Origin: Anaerolineales bacterium
Lineage (GTDB): Bacteria; Chloroflexota; Anaerolineae; Anaerolineales; Villigracilaceae
Assembly (NCBI GenBank): GCA_015489255.1
Contig: WGAD01000161.1
Span: forward strand, 1 to 7,099
Length of the DNA stretch: 7,099 bases
Reading direction: 5' to 3'
Part shown: in pieces, positions 1 to 5,242 of the stretch
Numbering within the stretch: the first letter of the stretch is position 1
Layout: each line of letters starts with the position of its first letter
Position numbers and translations under genes: made by a program
The notes under the pieces: model-generated
What the model saw: only the letters and a program-made list of their open reading frames with translations
Databases searched by the model: none
What the model was told of the DNA's origin: nothing

Positions 1-1
1 C

Positions 2-1135
2 TTCAATGTCCAATACACGCCCACCCCGCTCTACGTCCAGCAGGAACACGATGTCCAGACCCGCGAAATCGCGCGGGCAGCCTTCAACGAATACGCCCGC
101 GGCAACCTGGAGCTGGCGCTTTCGTACTTCCAGCAATTGGAAGAATACGATCCCAAAGCCACAGACGCGCCGTACTACCAGGGTGAAATTTACCGTCAGC
201 AAGGTGATTACGAGGCCGCGCTCAAAGCCTACGATCGGGCGCTGGAAATCGACCCATACTTTGGCCCGGCCTACCTGGGGCGGGCCCTGGCCCTGTCTGC
301 GCTCAACCCCAAGGCCAACACCCTCAACGACCTGACCCGCGCAACAGATTACGCCCCCGATTTCATCGATGCCTGGCTGGCCTTGGCACGCTACCGCCTG
401 GACAAGAACCAGCCAGACTCGGCGCTGGAAGCCGTGCAAACCGCGCTCGAACTCAACCCCGAGGATGCCCGCGCCCATCTGCTGCGCGCCGAGATCGCGC
501 TGGCCCAAGACGACGCCGAAACGGCGCTGCAAGAGGCGCAAATCGCCAATCAGCTGGACCTCACCCTGCTGGAGGCATATCGCCTGCTGGGACAAATCTA
601 CTTCGCTATCGGCGACCTGGAAGCGGCCTACGAGCCGATCCGCCTGTACACCACCTACCGCAACGACGACGCCGAGGCCTGGGCCATCCGGGCCGTTGCC
701 GAAAACGCCCGCCAAAACTACGGAACCGCGTTGCAGGCTGCTAACCAGGCGTTGGAAATTGACGAACGTCTCGGGCTGGCCTACCACGCCCGCGCCGACG
801 CCTACCTGGGTTTGGGCGAAGGGGCACTGGCAGAATACAATTACAAAACTGCCCAGAAGTTCTTCCCCCAATCTTTTGCCATCAGTTTGAGCATCGCCCA
901 GGCGCAGGCCATGCAAGGCTCGCCCGGGAACGCCTATCAACAGGTAGAACGCTCCCGCCCGCTGGCAAAAACGGATGAAGAACTGATCCAGTACCACTAC
1001 TGGCGGGCCTATTACCTGGAGGCCATCGACCGCCACGACCTGGCGCTGGAATCATGGCAGGCATTGCTGGAATACCCGCCGGAAATGGTGCCCGCAGAAT
1101 GGCGGGAACAAGCCATTGAAAACGCCCGCGAATAG
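2..1135 (+). CDS. TPR-repeat protein, 5' end cut off by the window
   Basis: The frame is open from base 2 to the TAG stop at 1133-1135, giving 377 visible residues with no start, so the N-terminus lies outside the window. A TTG at 137 could be read as a start, but the 45 codons before it already hold a TPR-like helix pair (about residues 22-53), so the protein is longer. The visible part is almost wholly degenerate 34-residue tetratricopeptide repeats, about nine or ten. The clearest are at residues 58-85 (GDYEAALKAYDRALEIDP) and near 125-157 (ending ALEAVQTALELNP). The first residues contain YTPTP, which could be the end of a Thr/Pro-rich linker after an unseen membrane anchor; that is inference. 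TPR arrays form superhelical scaffolds for protein binding. No catalytic domain is visible and the partner is unknown. It converges on the kinase gene with 51 bp between stop codons, and a hairpin terminator lies just downstream. Confidence 0.9.
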   Translation, partial: FNVQYTPTPLYVQQEHDVQTREIARAAFNEYARGNLELALSYFQQLEEYDPKATDAPYYQGEIYRQQGDYEAALKAYDRALEIDPYFGPAYLGRALALSALNPKANTLNDLTRATDYAPDFIDAWLALARYRLDKNQPDSALEAVQTALELNPEDARAHLLRAEIALAQDDAETALQEAQIANQLDLTLLEAYRLLGQIYFAIGDLEAAYEPIRLYTTYRNDDAEAWAIRAVAENARQNYGTALQAANQALEIDERLGLAYHARADAYLGLGEGALAEYNYKTAQKFFPQSFAISLSIAQAQAMQGSPGNAYQQVERSRPLAKTDEELIQYHYWRAYYLEAIDRHDLALESWQALLEYPPEMVPAEWREQAIENARE

Positions 1136-1144
1136 CCCCCGCCC

Positions 1145-1190
1145 CACAAAAACAAGCCCCCCGTACTGACGGGGGGCGTTTCTTTTTCAT
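1145..1190. terminator. Bidirectional intrinsic terminator between convergent genes
   Basis: Bases 1156-1164 (GCCCCCCGT) and 1169-1177 (ACGGGGGGC) form a perfect 9-bp stem with a 4-base loop, ACTG. On the plus strand it is followed by GTTTCTTTTT, which suits termination of the TPR gene 20 bases after its stop. On the minus strand the bases after the stem read TTGTTTTTGTG, which suits termination of the kinase gene. The plus-strand T-rich tail overlaps the kinase stop codon at 1187-1189. The pairing is read directly from the sequence; activity in both directions is inferred. Confidence 0.85.
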
Positions 1191-3271
1191 TCTGCCGGGT
1201 GGAAAACCGGCTGCGGGCTGTCCGTGCGGTTGAAGAAATCCGGCGGCAAGGGCAGGGGAGAGAATTGAGCGCCCGTTCCCAGCAGCCCAAAGGGCACCAG
1301 GTAGAGCTGCGTCTGCGAATCGGCCCCCAGGTTGATGTCCTGATACGCGAAGATCAGGTACAGCCCGTCCGGCGTCCAGCGGGCGTCGCGGTAACAACAG
1401 GAGGTGCCCAGGGGATCGAGCATCTGCGCTTTGTGCGTGTCCAGATGATAAGCATACAAATTGCCAAACCCGCCGTTTCGCCGGGCGCTGTGCAAGAGAA
1501 AACTACTGGACGCATCCCAGGAAAAATCGGGGATGGTGGGATCGTCGTTGTAGCCGCTCATCGTAAAGCGCTGGGCAGGGAACTCATCCAGGCGCTGAAC
1601 ATCGGCTTCCAGGCCGTCGGCGCAAGAACGCAGCCGGAAAACGCGGATCAGGTCCACGCGCCGCGTGCCGGAAACCCCGGCAAACCGCACGGCCATGCTT
1701 TCGTCATCTTTCCCCCAGCGCAAATCTTTGACGGCAATATCGGCAGCCACCCGGCACAAGGCCGCCGCGGCCACATCTGGGCGGGAACGCAACCCCGCCA
1801 GCAGCACCGGGTCGAAAGGCAAGATGTACAACTGGCGGTCGATGCTCAACGCCAGGCGCTCGCCATCGGGCGAAACCCGGGCGCCCTCGAACAATTGCAC
1901 ACTGGTCAGGCAGGTGAGAATATCTTCCCGCAAAGTAGATACACTGACCGTCTTCAGGCACAAACCGGAACGATACAACAGGCGGTCGCCATCCGGCAGC
2001 CATTGCAGCCCCGTCTTGGCGGCTCCGTCCAGCGTCAGCTGCCTCAGGTCGCTGCCATCCAGGTTCATCACCCAGATATCGTTGCGCGCCAGGAAGGCAA
2101 CCTGGTCGGCGCCGCCGATGATCGGCGCAGTCGGCTGCGGTGTGGACGTTACCGTGGCCGTGGGGGTCCACGTCGGCGGCAGCGGAGAGGGCGAGGCCGT
2201 TGCGCCGGAGACAGTGGGAGGAGCGCTCGTCTGGGTGGCGGCCAGGATGGCCAGCGTCGCCGAGGGCGGTGGGAGCGGCGTTTGTTCCGCCAGTCCGCTG
2301 CGCCAGCGCCACAGGCCACCCAGAAACAGGCCCGCCGCCAGGACAAAAACGGCCAGCGCGCCGATCCACCAGCGGCGGCGAGGAGGCGCAGCCTCCGCCG
2401 GCTTGCCGACGCCGATCTGTGTGCGTTGCAAGGTGCGCTGCAAGGTGTCGTCGAGAGGGTCGTTCAGCGCCGCGCGCAACGCATTGACCATTTCCGCCAC
2501 GCTGGCAAACCGTTCTTGCGGGTCTTTGGCCAGCGCACGCTGAATGACGTAATCTACCGCTCGGGGCAATTGCGGCTGCCGTTCGCTGGCGCTGGGAACC
2601 GGCTCGTTGACGTGTTTGAGCAGCAGGCTCATGGGCGTATCGGCCTTGAAGGGGACGTCGCCGGTGAGCATTTGGTACAGGATCACGCCCAGGGAGTAAA
2701 TATCCGTCCGCCCGTCCACCTCGTGCCCCTGGGCCTGTTCGGGGCTGATGTACGTCGGCGTCCCGACGATCGCCTGGCCGGTAAGCGTGGTGGCCGTGTT
2801 TTTCACTTTGGCAATGCCAAAATCCGAAAGATACGGTTGACCGCTATGATCGAAGAGAATGTTGGCTGGTTTCAAATCACGATGAATGACCCCTCGAGCG
2901 TGCATCTCATCCAAAGCCGGCGCCAGACGTTCCAGAATGCGTACCGCTTCTTCCAGAGAAAGGGCGCCTGCCTTGATGCGGTCTTCCAGCGAACCGCCGT
3001 CCATATAGCGCATCACAAAGTACGGCTGCCCGTCCTCTTCTCCCACATCGTAAATGGGCACAATGGCCGGATGCTCCAGGGCGGCAATGGTGCGCATTTC
3101 CCGCTGAAAACGGGAAAGGAATTGCGGATCGTGCAGCAACTCACGGGGCAGGACCTTGAGGGCCACCGTCCGCCCGACACGCGGGTCCAACGCCCGATAG
3201 ACCGTCGCCATGCCTCCGCGCCCGATCTCGCCAATCACCTGATAAGGGCCAAAATTCATCTTCTTATCCAT
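1187..3271 (-). CDS. Transmembrane Ser/Thr protein kinase with TolB-like (PD40) outer domain
   Basis: A 694-residue kinase of the bacterial Hanks (PknB-like) type. Residues 10-270 hold the catalytic domain: glycine loop GRGGMATV (18-24 region), ATP lysine K39 in VALK, helix-C glutamate E58, catalytic loop HRDLKPAN (130-137, D132), DFG (150-152), activation-segment end GTPTYISPE (170-178). All key residues are intact, so it should be active. A Thr-containing juxtamembrane repeat (274-285) and a basic RRR come before one membrane helix at about 301-321. A Pro/Thr/Ser-rich linker follows (331-383), then about 300 residues with PD40/TolB-like beta-propeller signatures such as SPDGERLAL and TPDGLYLIF. 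The linker replaces the PASTA repeats of PknB. The propeller is probably outside the membrane and senses an unknown ligand or cell-wall state. Two ATGs are possible, at residues 1 and 5. No Shine-Dalgarno sequence precedes either; the first is chosen because a TATACT box lies six bases before it. Confidence 0.93.
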   Translation of the reverse strand: MDKKMNFGPYQVIGEIGRGGMATVYRALDPRVGRTVALKVLPRELLHDPQFLSRFQREMRTIAALEHPAIVPIYDVGEEDGQPYFVMRYMDGGSLEDRIKAGALSLEEAVRILERLAPALDEMHARGVIHRDLKPANILFDHSGQPYLSDFGIAKVKNTATTLTGQAIVGTPTYISPEQAQGHEVDGRTDIYSLGVILYQMLTGDVPFKADTPMSLLLKHVNEPVPSASERQPQLPRAVDYVIQRALAKDPQERFASVAEMVNALRAALNDPLDDTLQRTLQRTQIGVGKPAEAAPPRRRWWIGALAVFVLAAGLFLGGLWRWRSGLAEQTPLPPPSATLAILAATQTSAPPTVSGATASPSPLPPTWTPTATVTSTPQPTAPIIGGADQVAFLARNDIWVMNLDGSDLRQLTLDGAAKTGLQWLPDGDRLLYRSGLCLKTVSVSTLREDILTCLTSVQLFEGARVSPDGERLALSIDRQLYILPFDPVLLAGLRSRPDVAAAALCRVAADIAVKDLRWGKDDESMAVRFAGVSGTRRVDLIRVFRLRSCADGLEADVQRLDEFPAQRFTMSGYNDDPTIPDFSWDASSSFLLHSARRNGGFGNLYAYHLDTHKAQMLDPLGTSCCYRDARWTPDGLYLIFAYQDINLGADSQTQLYLVPFGLLGTGAQFSPLPLPPDFFNRTDSPQPVFHPAE
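2421..2444. repeat. Tandem 12-bp repeat encoding TLQR-TLQR in the kinase juxtamembrane segment
   Basis: Two adjacent 12-base units, gtgcgttgcaag (2421-2432) and gtgcgctgcaag (2433-2444) on the plus strand, differ at one base. On the coding (minus) strand they give a repeated Thr-Leu-Gln-Arg, placing threonines at kinase residues 276, 280 and 284, just before the membrane helix. It looks like a recent in-frame duplication. Confidence 0.8.
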
Positions 3272-3277
3272 AATATC

Positions 3278-3283
3278 AGTATA
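3278..3283 (-). promoter_or_regulatory. -10 box of the kinase gene, leaderless type
   Basis: On the minus strand TATACT ends six bases (GATATT) before the kinase ATG at 3269-3271. Transcription would then begin at or next to the ATG, leaving no room for a ribosome binding site, and none is seen. No convincing -35 box is found at 16-18 bases upstream. The call rests on the -10 match and its spacing. Confidence 0.5.
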
Positions 3284-3286
3284 TCA

Positions 3287-3316
3287 CTGGCAGGCAAAAA
3301 AAGAAGGTGCTATAAT
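3287..3316 (+). promoter_or_regulatory. Promoter of the tRNA-Arg gene (extended -10)
   Basis: A perfect TATAAT at 3311-3316 is preceded by TGC, making an extended -10 (TGnTATAAT). A 4-of-6 match to the -35 box, CTGGCA, lies at 3287-3292 with an 18-base spacer. Transcription would start near 3323, about five bases before the mature tRNA at 3328, as expected for a tRNA gene. The -35 region lies next to the divergent kinase -10 box (3278-3283). Confidence 0.72.
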
Positions 3317-3327
3317 CGGGGGCGCCC

Positions 3328-3401
3328 GCCCCAGTAGCTCAATTGGACAGAGCAGGACACTCCTAAGGTCAAGGTTGGGGGTTCGAGTCCCTCCTGGGGC
3401 A
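3328..3401 (+). tRNA. tRNA-Arg, anticodon CCU
   Basis: A 74-base cloverleaf can be folded by hand. The acceptor stem GCCCCAG/CTGGGGC has 7 perfect pairs. The D stem is GCTC/GAGC, with the GG pair in the loop and an A at position 20, an arginine identity base in E. coli. The anticodon loop is CTCCTAA with anticodon CCT at 3362-3364. The T stem is GGGGG/CCCTC with one G-U pair, and the T loop is TTCGAGT. The discriminator is A (3401). CCA is not encoded, so it must be added after transcription. It reads AGG arginine codons. The anticodon stem is irregular: only the three middle pairs are Watson-Crick, with G-A and A-G oppositions at its two ends. The good promoter and intact other arms favour a working gene over a decayed one. 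Confidence 0.9.
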
Positions 3402-3431
3402 CAATTTTTAGAATTTTCTCATTTTTCCCCC

Positions 3432-3459
3432 TTGTCAAATACGAAAAATGTGCTATCAT
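3432..3459 (+). promoter_or_regulatory. Strong-looking sigma70-type promoter without a gene behind it
   Basis: TTGTCA (3432-3437, 5 of 6 to the -35 consensus) and TATCAT (3454-3459, 5 of 6 to the -10 consensus) are 16 bases apart, and the -10 carries the TGC extension also seen at the tRNA promoter. Transcription would start near 3466, exactly where the terminator hairpin at 3466-3509 begins. By eye this is the best full promoter match in the window. No coding gene follows in this direction before the hairpin. Confidence 0.5.
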
Positions 3460-3465
3460 GTATTC

Positions 3466-3509
3466 ACCGTCGTCCGGGTGCCCCCCTCACCCAGACGGCG
3501 GTTTTTTTT
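3466..3509 (+). terminator. Strong intrinsic terminator downstream of tRNA-Arg, possibly the body of a tiny RNA
   Basis: Bases 3467-3480 pair with 3488-3501 in a 14-position stem with one U-G wobble and one C-A mismatch, a 7-base loop (CCCCCCT), and a run of eight T at 3502-3509. It works in the plus direction and may end tRNA-Arg transcripts 65 bases after the tRNA. It may also end an RNA of about 44 bases from the promoter at 3432-3459. On the minus strand, downstream of mobA, the same hairpin has no T-run after it and would be a poor terminator. Confidence 0.88.
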
Positions 3510-3518
3510 GCCTGGGGG

Positions 3519-3524
3519 TATAAT
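3519..3524 (+). promoter_or_regulatory. Isolated TATAAT box pointing into the mobA antisense strand
   Basis: A perfect TATAAT lies just past the terminator and touches the mobA stop codon (3524-3526). There is no recognisable -35 box or TG extension. If active it would make RNA antisense to mobA and run toward amrS. It may be chance. Confidence 0.2.
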
Positions 3525-4123
3525 CAAGGCAGTTGCCTGGCTCGCTGCTCAGCGCGATGAAATTCCTCCGGCGTGTTGACGTTGACTGAAAACAGGCCTT
3601 CCGGGTCGAAGGCTTCCCATTGCGCCCGCTCGGCCTGTTCCACCTCCACACGATCGAACCAGGATATCATCCGCCGCTCGCCCGCGGCGATGGCTGCGCG
3701 CACCGCCGCCAGGCAGGTCTCGCGCCGATAGACCGCATGCAAGGGTTCCAGCCCGTGCGCGGAACGAGGGATGAAGACATCCTTCCCCGTGGCCTGCAAC
3801 CGCTCCGCGCCGAACCGCAACAGGGCACCGTTGGCAAAAGGCATATCGCAGGCAACCAGGGCGAGGAAAGGCATCTCGGCGGCGGAAAGCGCCGTCAGCA
3901 GGCCGCCCAGCGCCCCCACCCCCGGAAGAATGTCGGTATAAAGGGGCAGGTTCAAAAAAGCATAATCCCGGGGGCGGTTGGTGGTCACAATCAATTCGTC
4001 GGCAAAGGGGCGCAGCCTTTCCACCAGCCGCAAGATCAACGGACGCCCGAGAAAGGGCATCAATGCTTTGTCTTGCCCCATGCGGCGCGAGGCGCCGCCC
4101 GCCTGAATAGAGATCGTCAACAT
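3524..4123 (-). CDS. mobA: Molybdenum cofactor guanylyltransferase MobA
   Basis: A 199-residue protein, normal length for MobA. The family joins GMP from GTP to molybdopterin in the cytoplasm to give the MGD cofactor of molybdoenzymes. The nucleotide-binding signature is at residues 7-21 (QAGGASRRMGQDKAL, with D18 and K19). The loop GVGALGGLLTAL (68-79) matches the conserved glycine-rich guanine-binding region. The metal-binding aspartate is D93 in ACDMPF (91-96). The C-terminal NVNTPEE (181-187) is also a family hallmark. The ATG at 4121-4123 lies directly before the first beta strand (LTISIQAGG), so the start is well placed. No ribosome binding site precedes it; a TATAAT lies six bases upstream instead. 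It is divergent from amrS with 24 bp between start codons. No other cofactor-synthesis gene is in the window. A related nucleotidyltransferase such as MocA (CTP-using) is less likely given the length and C-terminal motif. Confidence 0.93.
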   Translation of the reverse strand: MLTISIQAGGASRRMGQDKALMPFLGRPLILRLVERLRPFADELIVTTNRPRDYAFLNLPLYTDILPGVGALGGLLTALSAAEMPFLALVACDMPFANGALLRFGAERLQATGKDVFIPRSAHGLEPLHAVYRRETCLAAVRAAIAAGERRMISWFDRVEVEQAERAQWEAFDPEGLFSVNVNTPEEFHRAEQRARQLP

Positions 4124-4129
4124 GACGAC

Positions 4130-4135
4130 ATTATA
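4130..4135 (-). promoter_or_regulatory. -10 box of mobA, leaderless type
   Basis: On the minus strand a perfect TATAAT is followed by six bases (GTCGTC) and then the mobA ATG. This is the same spacing as at the kinase gene, and again no Shine-Dalgarno sequence is present. No clear -35 box is visible 16-18 bases upstream, where the amrS start region lies. Confidence 0.6.
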
Positions 4136-4138
4136 CGC

Positions 4139-4145
4139 GAGGAAG
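4139..4145 (+). promoter_or_regulatory. Ribosome binding site of amrS
   Basis: GAGGAAG lies just before the ATG at 4148-4150, with four bases between the GAGGA core and the ATG. It decides the amrS start: the frame is open far upstream, but that stretch is antisense to mobA and shows no family homology. Confidence 0.72.
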
Positions 4146-4147
4146 CC

Positions 4148-5242
4148 ATGACCCTAGTGTCCGAAATTCTGGATGCACACACCGCGCCCGGACGCTTCTT
4201 CTCCCGCCAGGAGGGGAGCACCCTGCGTTGCCTGGCCTGCGCCCACCGCTGCCTGCTGCGCGAGGGACGGCGCGGCATCTGCCAGGTGCGCTTCAACGAC
4301 GGCGGCGAATTGCGCGTTCCCTGGGGGTATGTGGCCGGGCTGCAAGCCGATCCGGTTGAAAAGAAGCCGTTTTTCCACCTCTTGCCCGGAAGCACCGCAC
4401 TGACCTTCGGCATGTTGGGCTGTGATATGCACTGCGACTACTGCCAGAACTGGCTCACTTCGCAGGTCTTGCGCGACCCAGCCGCCAATTTGGCCCTCCG
4501 CTACCTGGAGCCGATCACCCCCGGGGAGATCGTCACCCTCGCCGGGCAGGTGGGGGCGCAGCTGGTGGTTTCATCCTACAATGAGCCGCTCATCACCGCA
4601 GAATGGGCGCAGGATGTGTTCCGCCAGGCCCGAGAGGCCGGTTTGAAGACCGCCATGGTCTCCAACGGCCACGGCACGCCCGAGGTTCTGCGTGCCCTGG
4701 CCCCCGTTCTAGATGCCATCAAAATTGATCTAAAATCCATGCAAGCGGCCCGCTACCGGCAATTGGGCGGCGTCTTACAGCATGTGCTCGATACCATTGC
4801 CCTGGCGCATGATCTCGGCCTGTGGGTGGAGGTCGTTACGCTGGTGGTGCCCGGGTTCAACGACAGCGCGGAAGAACTCTGGGAAACAGCCCGTTTCCTG
4901 GCCAGGGTTTCCCCCGATCTACCCTGGCATGTCACCGCTTTCCATAAAGATTACCGGATGCAGGAGGCCGAAAACACCCCCGCCGAAACCCTGCTGCGGG
5001 CCGCAGATATTGGGCGCGAGGCCGGGCTGCGCTATGTGTACGCCGGTAACCTGCCCGGACAGGTGGAAACCTACGAAAACACCCTCTGCCCTCACTGCCA
5101 GCAGCCGCTCATCCGCCGCCGCGGATACCGCATCCTGGAATACCGGCTCTCGACGGAGGGGCGCTGCCCCCACTGCCAGACGCCCATCGCCGGGCGCTGG
5201 TCGCATGCTCACTCCTCAGCCGGCGGCGCGGCCGGGCCGTAA
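4148..5242 (+). CDS. amrS: Radical SAM enzyme AmrS of the AmmeMemoRadiSam system
   Basis: A 364-residue protein starting at the ATG after GAGGA. The N-terminal family region carries four cysteines (C28, C31, C35, C45) and the conserved DPVEKKPFFHLLPGS (68-82). The radical SAM cluster motif is C92-x3-C96-x2-C99 (CDMHCDYCQNW), which binds the 4Fe-4S cluster that cleaves S-adenosylmethionine. Further family marks are SYNEP (N145-P147) and GNLPG (300-304). A C-terminal zinc-ribbon-like pair, CPHC at 314-317 and CPHC at 340-343, ends in the usual place at GRW (349-351). The family resembles pyruvate formate-lyase activating enzymes and is usually found with AMMECR1 (AmrA) and Memo (AmrB) proteins; I know of no settled substrate. 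Neither partner is in the window. The last 13 residues go beyond the usual family end and overlap ftsK. No convincing plus-strand promoter was found in the short gap before it. Confidence 0.93.
   Translation: MTLVSEILDAHTAPGRFFSRQEGSTLRCLACAHRCLLREGRRGICQVRFNDGGELRVPWGYVAGLQADPVEKKPFFHLLPGSTALTFGMLGCDMHCDYCQNWLTSQVLRDPAANLALRYLEPITPGEIVTLAGQVGAQLVVSSYNEPLITAEWAQDVFRQAREAGLKTAMVSNGHGTPEVLRALAPVLDAIKIDLKSMQAARYRQLGGVLQHVLDTIALAHDLGLWVEVVTLVVPGFNDSAEELWETARFLARVSPDLPWHVTAFHKDYRMQEAENTPAETLLRAADIGREAGLRYVYAGNLPGQVETYENTLCPHCQQPLIRRRGYRILEYRLSTEGRCPHCQTPIAGRWSHAHSSAGGAAGP
5209..5242. other. 34-bp tail-to-tail coding overlap of amrS and ftsK
   Basis: The amrS stop (TAA, 5240-5242) lies inside ftsK, and the ftsK stop (TGA, minus strand, 5211-5209) lies inside amrS. 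Both genes use these bases for short low-complexity tails (SSAGGAAGP and AAPPAEE) past their conserved domains. There is no separate terminator between the genes. Confidence 0.9.

Noticed and set aside
137..139. TTG as the start of the TPR gene
   Set aside because: The same frame is open to base 2 and encodes a further TPR-like helix pair before this codon.
1250..1580. Two GGGCAGGG motifs (1250-1257 and 1573-1580), both on the plus strand, matching the E. coli FtsK-orienting sequence GGGNAGGG
   Set aside because: Both lie in GC-rich coding DNA where such strings arise by chance, and the orienting motif of this lineage is unknown to me. Genome-wide strand skew of the motif would be needed.
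1199..3337. A 712-codon plus-strand open frame opposite the kinase gene
   Set aside because: It is rich in Arg, Gln and Gly as expected for the complement of GC-rich coding DNA, has no recognisable domain, and the kinase on the other strand is certain.
3328..3401. tRNA-Arg as an integration site for a mobile element
   Set aside because: No integrase gene and no second copy of the tRNA 3' end was seen in the window.
3375..3560. A 61-codon open frame beginning inside the tRNA
   Set aside because: It runs through the T arm, the promoter and the terminator hairpin, has no ribosome binding site, and is a common false gene at tRNA 3' ends.
3557..3589. A 10-codon open frame downstream of the TATAAT at 3519
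   Set aside because: It has no ribosome binding site, is antisense to mobA, and is too short to separate from chance.
4061..4105. Gln in place of the more common Leu at the start of the MobA AGG signature
   Set aside because: The residues that bind nucleotide and metal are intact, and I recall this substitution in other MobA proteins, so it is not a sign of lost function.
3620..4147. An upstream extension of amrS adding about 176 residues
   Set aside because: It is the reverse strand of mobA, has no resemblance to the AmrS family, and the ATG at 4148 has a good GAGGA site and a normal family N-terminus.
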